From NCBI RefSeq assembly GCF_041228405.1, contig NZ_CP133888.1:2170001-2234000 (forward strand): 64,000 nt of DNA, in the 5' to 3' direction. The position numbers and the translations under genes are program-made. This document shows positions 35,638 through 45,032 of the stretch, in pieces (the stretch's first letter is position 1; every line of letters begins with the position of its first letter). This stretch comes from Salinilacustrithrix flava. GTDB taxonomy: Bacteria > Actinomycetota > Acidimicrobiia > Acidimicrobiales > Salinilacustritrichaceae. Under the pieces are notes generated by a model. The model was not told where the DNA came from and ran no database searches. It saw only the letters and a list, made by a program, of their open reading frames with translations.

Positions 35638-36587
35638 CCAGCAGGCCCGTCCGGGCCCGCGCGCTGGAGGCCACCGCCAGCCTGAACCCCGGGGCGTTCT
35701 CGGTGGCCGACTGGGGCCTGTTCGTCAGCATCGCCCTGATCTGGGGTTCGTCGTTCATGTTCATCGCCATCGCGCTGGACTCGGTCGAGCCCGGGCTCAT
35801 CACCTGGGGTCGTGTGGCGTTGGGTGCCGCCGTGCTCAACGTGGTGCCCAAGGCCCGCACCCGGCTCGACCCCGAGGACCGCTTCCGCATGGTGCTGCTG
35901 TCGCTGCTGTGGGTCGGCATCCCCTTCACGCTGTTCCCGTTGGCCGAGCAGCACATCTCCTCCGCGGTCACCGGCATGCTCAACGGCTCCATGCCGATCT
36001 TCGCCGCCCTGGTCGCCGGCGTGCTCCTGCGCACGCAGCCCGGTCCGACGCAGGCCGCCGGCCTCGTCGTCGGCCTCGCCGGCACGATGGCGGTGTCGTT
36101 GGACCAGCTCGGGGAGGGGGACAACGCGTGGATCGGTGTGCTCATGGCCCTCGGCGCCACCGTCTGCTACGGCTTCGCCATCAACATCGCCGCCCCGCTC
36201 CAGCGCCGCTACGGATCGCTGGCCGTGATGGCCCGGATGCTCGCCTTGGCCACGCTGTGGACCGCGCCGTTCGGCCTGTGGTCGATCCCGGGGTCGTCGT
36301 TCGAGCTCGGCCCGGCGCTGTCAGTGGCCTTCATCGGTGCCGTCGGCACGGGCATCGCCTTCGTGATCATGGCCACGCTCGTCGGATCGGTGGGCTCGAC
36401 GCGGGCGTCGATGGCCACGTACCTGATCCCGGTCGTGGCCATGGTCCTCGGGGTGCTGGTGCGCGACGACCGCGTCGGCATCATCGCCGTCGTCGGCGTG
36501 GTGCTCGTGGTCGTCGGCGCCTACTTCGCGTCCCGGCCGGAGCGTGCGGCGCCCCCGGCCCCCATCGCCATCCGCGAGCCCACCTGA
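35634..36587 (+). CDS. EamA/DMT-family transporter
   Basis: A 317-residue drug/metabolite-type permease with about ten hydrophobic helices arranged as two EamA repeats: IALIWGSSFMFIAIAL and EQHISSAVTGMLNGSMPIFAALVAG in the first, GVLMALGATVCYGFAINIAA and GSTRASMATYLIPVVAMVLGVLV in the second. The substrate is unknown. Translation most likely starts at TTG within a TTGA overlap with the upstream mscS-type stop; no ATG/GTG lies closer to the first helix. Confidence 0.87.
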   Translation: MTSRPVRARALEATASLNPGAFSVADWGLFVSIALIWGSSFMFIAIALDSVEPGLITWGRVALGAAVLNVVPKARTRLDPEDRFRMVLLSLLWVGIPFTLFPLAEQHISSAVTGMLNGSMPIFAALVAGVLLRTQPGPTQAAGLVVGLAGTMAVSLDQLGEGDNAWIGVLMALGATVCYGFAINIAAPLQRRYGSLAVMARMLALATLWTAPFGLWSIPGSSFELGPALSVAFIGAVGTGIAFVIMATLVGSVGSTRASMATYLIPVVAMVLGVLVRDDRVGIIAVVGVVLVVVGAYFASRPERAAPPAPIAIREPT

Positions 36588-36602
36588 TCCACCCTCGGGG
36601 GG

Positions 36603-36615
36603 GAACTGGCAGTGC
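36603..36615 (+). repeat. Half-palindrome motif GAACTGGCAGTGC
   Basis: A 13-bp motif in a convergent gap, found inverted at 40627-40639. Its first 10 bp equal the outer arm of 40-bp palindrome copy A (11895-11904, opposite strand), so it may be a decayed half copy. Confidence 0.4.
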
Positions 36616-36630
36616 CGGTGTAGCGCCTGG

Positions 36631-37077
36631 TCAGGCTCGGAGCGACACGAGGTACTGGCCGCCGCCCTCGTCCACCTCGGTGGTGGCGCCCAGGTTCGGT
36701 GCCAGGCGTCCGATCCGGTCGGCCAGCCACTCGGCGGCGGCGTCAGCATCCTCGGCGGTGGGACAGCGGGCCATGACCTCCCGGCCACCCTTGCGCTCCA
36801 GGCGCTCGACCGCGGTGAGGATGACGGCCGGATCCACGACGAAGAGGTGCTCGGGCCACGGCACCACCGGGTCCTTGGCGCCCTTGCCGGTGTTGCAGCC
36901 CCGGTGGGCCAGGCGCTCCTGACCGCCGACGCCCTTCTTCTTCGCCTTCGCCTTGGTCGTGCGCAGGTCGATGCTCGGGCCCCGGGCGTCGTTCACCGAC
37001 ATGTCGGGGTCCACCGGCTCGTCGCAGAGCCAGCACCGCCACCCGTCCTGCTCGGCGACCTCGTCGAGGCGGCTCAT
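36631..37077 (-). CDS. HNH-like zinc-binding protein
   Basis: A 148-residue protein. CWLCDEPV near residue 15 and LAHRGCNTGKG (about 56-66) give the CxxC...H..CN pattern of HNH endonuclease-like domains; the intervening part is lysine-rich. The C-terminal half has a separate small alpha/beta domain (PTAEDADAAAEWLADRIG) and no known motif. The ATG overlaps the stop of a 9-codon leaderless uORF. Nuclease activity is possible but the HNH histidine pair is incomplete. Confidence 0.75.
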   Translation of the reverse strand: MSRLDEVAEQDGWRCWLCDEPVDPDMSVNDARGPSIDLRTTKAKAKKKGVGGQERLAHRGCNTGKGAKDPVVPWPEHLFVVDPAVILTAVERLERKGGREVMARCPTAEDADAAAEWLADRIGRLAPNLGATTEVDEGGGQYLVSLRA

Positions 37078-37103
37078 GGGAACGGGACGGGGGAGGGGGC
37101 CAC
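37074..37103 (-). CDS. Leaderless 9-codon uORF coupled to the HNH-like gene
   Basis: GTG followed by codons for Ala-Pro-Ser-Pro-Val-Pro-Phe-Pro and TGA; the TGA overlaps the HNH-like ATG as ATGA. TACGGT lies 6 nt before the GTG, exactly the spacing seen before real genes here. A leaderless message from this promoter would put this tiny proline-rich frame first, with the main gene reached by termination-reinitiation. Confidence 0.5.
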   Translation of the reverse strand: MAPSPVPFP

Positions 37104-37109
37104 GGCCGC

Positions 37110-37115
37110 ACCGTA
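37110..37115 (-). promoter_or_regulatory. Leaderless -10 element of uORF/HNH-like gene
   Basis: TACGGT on the minus strand, 6 nt before the uORF GTG and 32 nt before the main ATG. Confidence 0.5.
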
Positions 37116-37153
37116 AGGCACCGGCCGATCCCGGTCCCGGCCAGGAGCGCCGG

Positions 37154-37786
37154 TCACGAGCGGCGAACGTGGACGCTGGCGTTGTGGCGCATGAGCGCGG
37201 CGGCGTACTCGGGGTGGGCGCGGGTGACCGTGACCCAGCGGCCGGAGCCGTCCAGCTCCAGGTCGATCCAGCGGAACGGCGCCGCGATGCTCGCCCCGAG
37301 CCACACCACCACGCCCACGCCGACGAGCGCGCTGACCGCCACGATCGCCGGGGTTCCGATGCCGCCGCCGTCCCAGACGACCGCCCCGATCCAGGCCACC
37401 ATGGCGAGACCCGCGGCGATGATGGCTCGCTGCGACGTCGCCACCGCGGCGTTGTAGCGGTCGAGCGCCTCGGCGGAGATGGGCAGCACGCCGGACACCC
37501 GGTTCGGTCGACGGGCCATCGCCGCCAGCACCACCAGCGCGATCCAGCCGACCGGGCCGAACAGCACCAGGATCATCCACCACCCCTGGAACCCGCCCTC
37601 GCTCGATGACACCCGCACCCAGTGGTCGGTCGGCTCGCCGGTGATGGCGCACACGGCCGGCCCGGCACCGACCGCCAGGTCGTCCACGTGGATCAGCGCC
37701 GAGGTGTGCGAACGATGCCGGCCCCGGAGGAGGGAGAGGCCGGCCACGACCGCGACCGCGACGAGCGCCAGCACCATCACCACCAT
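37154..37786 (-). CDS. Membrane protein of unknown function
   Basis: A 210-residue protein. A first transmembrane helix (MVLALVAVAVVAGLSLL) is followed by a soluble segment with CAITGEP, then helices GWWMILVLFGPVGWIALVVLAAM, IIAAGLAMVAWIGAVVW and IVAVSALVGVGVVVWLGASI, and a C-terminal domain ending in WVTVTRAHPEYAAALMRHNA. No family recognised. ATG 37786 is preferred to ATG 37792 because TACGGT is 7 nt upstream of the former and would abut the latter. Confidence 0.7.
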   Translation of the reverse strand: MVVMVLALVAVAVVAGLSLLRGRHRSHTSALIHVDDLAVGAGPAVCAITGEPTDHWVRVSSSEGGFQGWWMILVLFGPVGWIALVVLAAMARRPNRVSGVLPISAEALDRYNAAVATSQRAIIAAGLAMVAWIGAVVWDGGGIGTPAIVAVSALVGVGVVVWLGASIAAPFRWIDLELDGSGRWVTVTRAHPEYAAALMRHNASVHVRRS

Positions 37787-37793
37787 GGCCATG

Positions 37794-37799
37794 ACCGTA
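37794..37799 (-). promoter_or_regulatory. Leaderless -10 element of membrane protein gene
   Basis: TACGGT on the minus strand, 7 nt before ATG 37786; divergent from the fumC promoter 48 bp away. Confidence 0.55.
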
Positions 37800-37847
37800 C
37801 CGCTGCCATCCGTGCCGTACCCGGGAGTCGCCGGGGGCGGGCGCCGA

Positions 37848-37853
37848 TACCGT
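37848..37853 (+). promoter_or_regulatory. Leaderless -10 element of fumC
   Basis: TACCGT with 6 nt to ATG 37860. Confidence 0.6.
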
Positions 37854-37859
37854 CGGCCC

Positions 37860-39260
<1,401 letters not shown>

Positions 39261-39271
39261 TCAGCGCAGAG

Positions 39272-40168
39272 CTACAGCAGCTCGTACTCCGGGGCGTCCT
39301 TCTTGGCCGCCTCGGGGGGCAGTCCGCACTGCAGGACCGGGTAGCGGCGCCGGATGCCGACCCGTGCCGTGCGCTCGCCGGCACCGGTGGCCCCGTCCCA
39401 GCGGAGCGTGACGGTGGCGGACGTGCCGTCCGGTGCGACGTCCACGTCGGCCTCGAGGTGGTCGACGTCGAAGGCAGCCCAGCCGAGCTCTGACAGGCCC
39501 ACGGCTTCGACGACCTGGGCCCAGGGGGAGAGCCCGACGTGGCCGCGGTAGTGGTCCCGGGCGTCGATGGGATGGAGGGTCCGGTCGACGATCCCGGTGA
39601 GCGCCTCGACGTCGAGGAAGGCCCAGACCCGGCCGTCGGGCATCGAGAGGGCGGTCGGGGCGAAGCGGTGGCCGCCGAGGTGGCTGGTCCGGCGGATGCG
39701 GACCCCGGGCAGCGCGGCCCGGGCCTCGACCGCCAGGCGGGTCCCGGATCCACCGCAGCACCGGTCGCGAGCCCCGTGTCCGCACACGAGGATCTCGTCG
39801 GGAGCGTCCTCGCCGGGCACGTCGGGGTCACCGCCGGCGGCGATGGCCGCCAGGGCGTCGGGCACGTCGGTCGCAGGGATCAGCCAGTCCGTGCCGGTGA
39901 AGCGAGCGCCATCCGCGGTCCAGCGGGTGACGAGCACCGTGCCGTCGGGGCGGGCGACATCGGGCACGATCGTCTGGATGCGGGTGCCAGCGGGCGCGTC
40001 GAGGGCCGCGATCCACGGGTGATCGGCGACGTCGGGCGGCCACGGCAGGGGAACCTCGACGGTGATCAGGCAGTCGAGCTCCACGGCGGAGCCGATCGGG
40101 TCGACGCCTTGGTCCAGGGTCCACGGCGCGCAACGCAGCTCGAGGGGTCCGTCGACGGAGGGGGTCAC
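39272..40168 (-). CDS. Sucrase/ferredoxin-like family protein
   Basis: A 298-residue protein. VCGHGARDRCCGG and RTSHLGGHRFAPTAL match the thioredoxin-like ferredoxin fold of the Apd1/sucrase-ferredoxin family, with Cys in CGHGARDRCC and His in HLGGH as likely [2Fe-2S] ligands. Function in bacteria is unknown; the name 'sucrase' is historical. GTG 40168 is chosen because CATACT lies 6 nt upstream. Confidence 0.82.
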   Translation of the reverse strand: MTPSVDGPLELRCAPWTLDQGVDPIGSAVELDCLITVEVPLPWPPDVADHPWIAALDAPAGTRIQTIVPDVARPDGTVLVTRWTADGARFTGTDWLIPATDVPDALAAIAAGGDPDVPGEDAPDEILVCGHGARDRCCGGSGTRLAVEARAALPGVRIRRTSHLGGHRFAPTALSMPDGRVWAFLDVEALTGIVDRTLHPIDARDHYRGHVGLSPWAQVVEAVGLSELGWAAFDVDHLEADVDVAPDGTSATVTLRWDGATGAGERTARVGIRRRYPVLQCGLPPEAAKKDAPEYELL

Positions 40169-40283
40169 CTCTGCAGTATGCCGAGGACGGACGCGCCCGC
40201 CGCGGGCCCAGGGCGCACCCGACCGGGGGCGGGCAGTCCGGTCGGATGCGCCCTCGACCCGCGGCCGAGGTAGGTGCGCTGGA

Positions 40284-40562
40284 TCAGGCGGCGCGCCGAC
40301 GTCCGCCACGGACGCTGCGCACGATGAGGAGGAGGACGATGGACCCGATGATCGATCCGAAGATGCCGCCCATCTGGACGGCACCGTCGTCGAGGTCCGC
40401 GCCGAAGATCAGGTAGCCGAGGAAGCCGCCGACGAAGGAACCGGCGACGCCGAGCGCCCAGGTGCCGACGATGCCCATCGGGTCGGGGCCGGGGACGAGC
40501 AGGCGGGCGATGGCTCCGAAGATGATCCCGAAGAAGAAGAGCACGAGCAGGAACCAGAGCAT
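40284..40562 (-). CDS. GlsB/YeaQ/YmgE family stress-response membrane protein
   Basis: A 92-residue transglycosylase-associated (Tag) membrane protein with three hydrophobic helices. GIIFGAIARLLVPGPDPMG and GVAGSFVGGFLGYLIFG are the conserved family stretches. Associated with envelope stress in other bacteria; no activity is proven. A long in-frame upstream extension is ignored because AAGGGA precedes ATG 40562. The 115 bp between this gene's stop and the next start hold no feature I recognise. Confidence 0.85.
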   Translation of the reverse strand: MLWFLLVLFFFGIIFGAIARLLVPGPDPMGIVGTWALGVAGSFVGGFLGYLIFGADLDDGAVQMGGIFGSIIGSIVLLLIVRSVRGGRRRAA

Positions 40563-40626
40563 GGCGGTCCCTTCCCCTCGCCGGGCGCGGCCAGACCCGG
40601 ACGAGACCGGTGTCACCGCAACGTCA

Positions 40627-40639
40627 GCACTGCCAGTTC
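40627..40639 (-). repeat. Half-palindrome motif, inverted second copy
   Basis: Reverse complement of GAACTGGCAGTGC at 36603-36615. It lies 9 bp from the stop of the UvrD2-like gene. Confidence 0.4.
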
Positions 40640-40647
40640 GAGAGGGG

Positions 40648-43353
40648 TCAGGTGGCGAAGCGGGCGACGATCTCGAGGACGTCGTCGCCGTAGCTGTCGA
40701 GCTTGGAGGGGCCGACGCCCTTGATGCGGCTGAGGGCCCGGAGGTCGGCCGGGCGGGCCTTGGCGATGTCCTTCAACGGGGCGTCGCCGAAGATGATGAA
40801 GGCGGGTCCGCCCTGTCGCTTGGCCACCTCGCTGCGCCAGCGACGCAGCTCCTCGAAGAGGACCAGGTCCTCGCCCTCGAGGTCCGGCTCGGCGGCCTTG
40901 GTCGACTTCGTCGCCTTCCCGGTGCCGGCCAGGCGTCCGCCCGTGCCCGCCCCGGCCCGGGCCGTTCGCCGGGGGGCCTGCTTGGTGGCGGTGCCGTCGA
41001 GCTCGGCGAGGAACGGGCTGGGGCGGTCGTCGTCGGCGAGCACGGTGACCGCCTCGATGCCACGGGTGATGGCGACGTGGAAGACGCGGCGCTCCTCCTC
41101 GACGTCCTCGGCGAGCCGGTGGGGGAAGATGCCGGCGTCGGCGCCGAACACGACGACGTGGGGCCACTCCCGGCCCTTCACCCGGTGGACGGTGGACAGG
41201 GTGACGCCGGCCGCGGCCTCGGCGGTGGGGTCGCCGGCGGCGGCGCGAGGACCGTCGAGGGCCCGCCGCAACCAGGCCTCGAACTGGTCGGGGTCGGGCT
41301 GCAGATCGGCCACCTGCAGGAGCGCGTCGAGGTCGTCGAGGTGGGAGGACCCCTCGGCGCCCGGTCGGCCGTCGAGCAGCTCCATCGCCCCGCCGAGCCC
41401 GATGTCGTCGCGGATGGCCTGGAGGATCTCCCGGGTGGTGGCCCCCCGGGCGAGATCGCCGAGGCGGTCGATGTCGGCCGCGAGGTCCAGGAGCTTGTCG
41501 GCGACCCGGGCGTCGTCGATGCGCTCGGCGGCCTTGGCGACCTCGTGGCCCGAGCGGCAGCGACCGAGCCACTTGTCGATCCAGTTGGGGAAGCCGCGGC
41601 TGGGCCGGCGGCGGATCTCGGTGAGGTCGGCCGAGGCGATCGACCCGGGATCGGTCGCCACCCGCAGCCAGGCGAGGGCGGCCCGCAGCCCGACCCGCTG
41701 GAGCACGTCGCGTCGCAGCACGGACGCGATGGGGATGCCGGCGCCGTGCAGGGCAACGTGGGGTGCCAGCAGGAGGGAGTTCGTGCGCGTCAGCACGGCG
41801 ACCTGACCCGGGTCGCCGGCGGCCTCCACGGCGGCACGGACGACCTCGACGACCCGGTTCGCTCCGTCCTGGGGCGGGTGGAGGGTGACGGTGAGGGCCT
41901 CGCCCGGACCGGCCGGACGGGCTGCAGTGATCGTCTTGGCGACCCGCTCGTCGTTGTAGCCGAGCAGGTGGCGGGCGGCGTCGACCACCGCAGGTGGGCA
42001 GCGGTAGTTGACCTCGAGCGCGTGCTCGTGGGCGCCGGGGAACAGCTCGGCGAACCGGAGCAGGAACTGCGGGCTCGCACCAGCATGGCCGTAGATCACC
42101 TGGTCGTCGTCGCCCACGCCGAAGACGTCGTAGGTGGGGGCGGCCAGCAGCCGCAGGAGCAGCACGTGGGCCGGGGTCAGGTCCTGGAACTCGTCGACCA
42201 GCAGGTGCCGGTGGCGGTTCTGCTCCCGCCGGCGGAACTCGCCGTCGGACAGCAGCAGCTCCACGGCGTGGATGATCTGCTCGTCGAAGTCGAGCACCGA
42301 GTCCCGGCGCAGCCCCTCCCGGTAGGGGCCGACGGCGGCGGCGAGGCCGGGCGCATCGGCCTCGAGCTCCACCTCGTCGGGGTCGCGCAGGCCGAGGCGG
42401 ATGACCGAGAGCCCCTCGAGGTACGGCGCCATCGGGTCGGTGTTGAGGCGGTGCTGGAGCTTGGGGAGGTGGGGTTCGAGGCGACGGCGCACCTCGCGCT
42501 CGTCCAGCATCTGGGGGCGGCGGCCGGCGTGGCGGCCGATGAGCTCGTAGCCCAGCGCGTTCAGCGTCTGGATGCGGGCGCCGAGGCCGGCGGTGCGCCC
42601 TGCCATCTCCTCCTGGGCCTTGCGGTTGTAGGCGACGGCGAGGAGCAGGTCGCGCTCGTGGCCGCGGTCGGCGAGCAGGTGCCGCAGCCGCTCGGTGAGG
42701 ACCCGGGTCTTGCCCGAGCCGGCGGGGGCGATGATGCGGGCCGGCCCGCCGCGGTGGGCGACCGCCGCCAGCTGGTCGGGTGCCAGCTCGGCGCTGGGCG
42801 CGACCCACGCCGGCACGGGGCGGAGGTGGCCGGCGTCGACGGACTCGGCCCGGACGAGCAGGGCGGGTGCGAGGGTGGCGGGATCGACGTCGTCCGGCGG
42901 ACCGCCGTCGATCCACACGACCGTGCCGTCGGCCAGCACGACGTCGCCCTCGACGGGGTCGTGCCCGTCGGGCAGCTCGTCGGCGGCGGTGCCCTCGATG
43001 CGGGCGGCCTTGCGGCCCCACCACCACACGACCTCGTCGCCCCGGGCGTCGTAGCTGTTGTGCCAGACGAGGAAGTGGAGGCGGTCGAGCCACGGCTCGA
43101 AGGTGGGGGACAGCTCCCACGGGACGTCGGTGTGGGAGACCGGACGGCGGAACCGGACCGGGTCCACCCGCAGGTCGACCACGACCCGCTCCCGGCCCGC
43201 CCAGGCGGCGTGGAGGCGCTCGACGACGGCAGCGGGCCGGGCCAGCGCCTCCTCGTCGACGATGACGACGGGCACCCCGGCCCACGACGCCGGAGGTTCT
43301 GCGCCGTCGGCCACCACGACGCCGCGGGCGAGCTGATCGGGTCCGGCGTGCAT
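40648..43353 (-). CDS. UvrD2-like superfamily 1 helicase with HRDC domain and unusual N-terminal extension
   Basis: A 901-residue 3'-5' DNA helicase. Walker A PAGSGKT is at 210-216; further motifs are LLVDEFQDLTPAH, GVGDDDQVIYGHAGASP, EVNYRCP, STVHRVKGREW and HVAITRG. The last 90 residues form an HRDC domain (ALSRIKGVGPSKLDSYG), as in mycobacterial UvrD2. The first 185 residues are a separate domain (HFLVWHNSYDARGDEVVWWWGRKAA) with no motif I can name. ATG 43353 is preferred over ATG 43377 because TACCAT lies 7 nt upstream. Confidence 0.88.
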   Translation of the reverse strand: MHAGPDQLARGVVVADGAEPPASWAGVPVVIVDEEALARPAAVVERLHAAWAGRERVVVDLRVDPVRFRRPVSHTDVPWELSPTFEPWLDRLHFLVWHNSYDARGDEVVWWWGRKAARIEGTAADELPDGHDPVEGDVVLADGTVVWIDGGPPDDVDPATLAPALLVRAESVDAGHLRPVPAWVAPSAELAPDQLAAVAHRGGPARIIAPAGSGKTRVLTERLRHLLADRGHERDLLLAVAYNRKAQEEMAGRTAGLGARIQTLNALGYELIGRHAGRRPQMLDEREVRRRLEPHLPKLQHRLNTDPMAPYLEGLSVIRLGLRDPDEVELEADAPGLAAAVGPYREGLRRDSVLDFDEQIIHAVELLLSDGEFRRREQNRHRHLLVDEFQDLTPAHVLLLRLLAAPTYDVFGVGDDDQVIYGHAGASPQFLLRFAELFPGAHEHALEVNYRCPPAVVDAARHLLGYNDERVAKTITAARPAGPGEALTVTLHPPQDGANRVVEVVRAAVEAAGDPGQVAVLTRTNSLLLAPHVALHGAGIPIASVLRRDVLQRVGLRAALAWLRVATDPGSIASADLTEIRRRPSRGFPNWIDKWLGRCRSGHEVAKAAERIDDARVADKLLDLAADIDRLGDLARGATTREILQAIRDDIGLGGAMELLDGRPGAEGSSHLDDLDALLQVADLQPDPDQFEAWLRRALDGPRAAAGDPTAEAAAGVTLSTVHRVKGREWPHVVVFGADAGIFPHRLAEDVEEERRVFHVAITRGIEAVTVLADDDRPSPFLAELDGTATKQAPRRTARAGAGTGGRLAGTGKATKSTKAAEPDLEGEDLVLFEELRRWRSEVAKRQGGPAFIIFGDAPLKDIAKARPADLRALSRIKGVGPSKLDSYGDDVLEIVARFAT

Positions 43354-43360
43354 CGGAACG

Positions 43361-43366
43361 ATGGTA
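43361..43366 (-). promoter_or_regulatory. Leaderless -10 element of UvrD2-like gene
   Basis: TACCAT on the minus strand, 7 nt before ATG 43353. Confidence 0.55.
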
Positions 43367-43448
43367 GGGATGGCCACTGACGGCCACGTTACGGCGTCCG
43401 TCCGCTGGGTGAACAGAAGTTCGATTCTCTAGTTGTTGCTAGATGAAT

Positions 43449-43462
43449 GGGACCTTGGTCCC
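43449..43462. promoter_or_regulatory. Palindrome upstream of the copper nitrite reductase-like gene
   Basis: GGGACC-TT-GGTCCC lies 84 bp before the start codon; a second small inverted pair, CTAG-N6-CTAG, lies at 43429-43442. Either could be an operator in the 193-bp divergent gap; no NsrR or NnrR match is evident. Confidence 0.35.
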
Positions 43463-43546
43463 CGTGCTGGGGGTACTTGTCCTCGCCGCTGCCGCCCCTC
43501 CCAGGCCCCAGCATGTTCCCAACACCCCTTTCCCGAGGAGCTCGAG

Positions 43547-44968
43547 ATGAGCATCGAACTGCAAGAACAAGGACACGAGAAGACCGCCAAGCGTGACGGA
43601 TGGCTGGTGCTGGTGGCGACGTTCAGCGCCCTGGCCATGATCGTCATGCTCTTCGCCGCCGGCGTCGCCGTGCGCGGCGGCGACGACGGCGGTGGCGGAG
43701 GTGCCCCGGTTGCGACCGAGGCCGTCGACGTCAGCCTCGGCGACCTGTTCGTCGAGCCGTCGAGCCTGACCATGCCGGCCGGCGCCACCCTGACGCTCAA
43801 CGTCACCAACGACGGCGCCATGCCCCACGACCTCAAGGTCGGCGGCACGGACGGCACGGCGATGCTCGATCCCGGCCAGTCCGAGACGATCACCATCGGC
43901 CCGTTCGACGCCTCCACCGAGGCCTGGTGCACCGTGCCCGGGCACCGTGAGGCCGGCATGAACATGATGATCACCGTCGAGGGCGAGGCCGGTGGTGACG
44001 CCGACGTGGCTGCCGGCGACAGCCACGGCGCCAGCGTCGAGGGTGCGGCCCTCGGCGGCGCCCAGATCGACTTCAACGCCGCCCCCGAGGGCGACTGGCA
44101 GCCCTTCGATCCCACGCTGGAGCCCGCGCCCGGCGGCACCGAGCACGAGATCAACTGGTCGATGACCGAGGAGGTCATGGAGATCGCCCCCGGCGTCACC
44201 CAGGAGGTCTGGACCTTCGACGGCCAGGTGCCCGGCCCGACCCTGCGGGGCAAGGTCGGCGACATCTTCACCGTCACCATCACCAACGACGGCGAGATGG
44301 GCCACTCCCTCGACTTCCACGCCAGCAAGGTCGCCTGGAACGACGAGATGCGCACCATCCAGCCCGGCGAGTCGCTCGTCTACCAGTTCGAGGCCAAGCA
44401 CGCCGGTGCGTGGATGTACCACTGCGGCACCGCCCCGACGCTGCACCACATCGGCAACGGCATGCACGGCGCCGTCGTGATCGACCCGCCGGACCTGGCC
44501 CCGGTCGACCACGAGTACATCTTCGTCCAGCACGAGTACTACACGGGCGAAGAGGGCGAGCCCGGCGACCTGGGCAAGATGCAGCGCGACGAGTGGGACG
44601 CCGTGGTCTTCAACGGCTACGTCAACCAGTACGTCCACGCTCCCATCGACGGCATCGAGGTCGGCGAGCGGGTGCGGGCCTGGATCGTCGACAACGGCCC
44701 CTCGGAGAACAGCTCCTGGCACATCGTCGGGACGATCTTCGACACCGTCTACAAGGAGGGCGCCTACAACCTCCGGCCCGGTGACGGCGGCCAGGGCGGC
44801 TCCCAGGCGCTGGACCTGCAACCGGCCCAGGGTGGCTTCGTCGAGTTCACCTTCGACGAGGACGGCGCCTACCCGTTCGTGACCCACAAGTTCTCGAACG
44901 CCGGCAAGGGCGCCATGGGCATCTTCGCCGTCGGCGACGTCGACCTCGAGGGCCTGGGCGGGCACTGA
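43547..44968 (+). CDS. Membrane-anchored three-cupredoxin copper nitrite reductase-like multicopper oxidase
   Basis: A 473-residue protein. One N-terminal transmembrane helix (about 18-43) is followed by a small cupredoxin (57-145) with type-1 ligands His94, Cys128, His133 and Met138/140, then a two-domain NirK-like unit. In the latter His253, Cys293, His301 and Met306 form a type-1 site; His258, His292 and His392 the type-2 site; and Asp256 and His364 match the catalytic Asp/His of NirK. The Cys-X7-His-X4-Met loop is the AniA type. Reduction of nitrite to NO is inferred. GAGGAG upstream of ATG 43547 sets the start. No nir accessory gene is adjacent. Confidence 0.88.
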   Translation: MSIELQEQGHEKTAKRDGWLVLVATFSALAMIVMLFAAGVAVRGGDDGGGGGAPVATEAVDVSLGDLFVEPSSLTMPAGATLTLNVTNDGAMPHDLKVGGTDGTAMLDPGQSETITIGPFDASTEAWCTVPGHREAGMNMMITVEGEAGGDADVAAGDSHGASVEGAALGGAQIDFNAAPEGDWQPFDPTLEPAPGGTEHEINWSMTEEVMEIAPGVTQEVWTFDGQVPGPTLRGKVGDIFTVTITNDGEMGHSLDFHASKVAWNDEMRTIQPGESLVYQFEAKHAGAWMYHCGTAPTLHHIGNGMHGAVVIDPPDLAPVDHEYIFVQHEYYTGEEGEPGDLGKMQRDEWDAVVFNGYVNQYVHAPIDGIEVGERVRAWIVDNGPSENSSWHIVGTIFDTVYKEGAYNLRPGDGGQGGSQALDLQPAQGGFVEFTFDEDGAYPFVTHKFSNAGKGAMGIFAVGDVDLEGLGGH

Positions 44969-44985
44969 ACCTCGGGAGGGTGCTG

Positions 44986-45020
44986 CGGCCCCGGCACCGC
45001 TTCGGCGGTGACCGGGGCCG
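44986..45020. terminator. Strong bidirectional terminator with TTCG tetraloop
   Basis: CGGCCCCGG / CCGGGGCCG outer stem, CACCGC / GCGGTG inner stem, TTCG loop and a single bulged A. It lies midway between the stops of the convergent nitrite reductase-like and nucleotidase genes. Confidence 0.75.
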
Positions 45021-45032
45021 TCGCGCGCCCGC

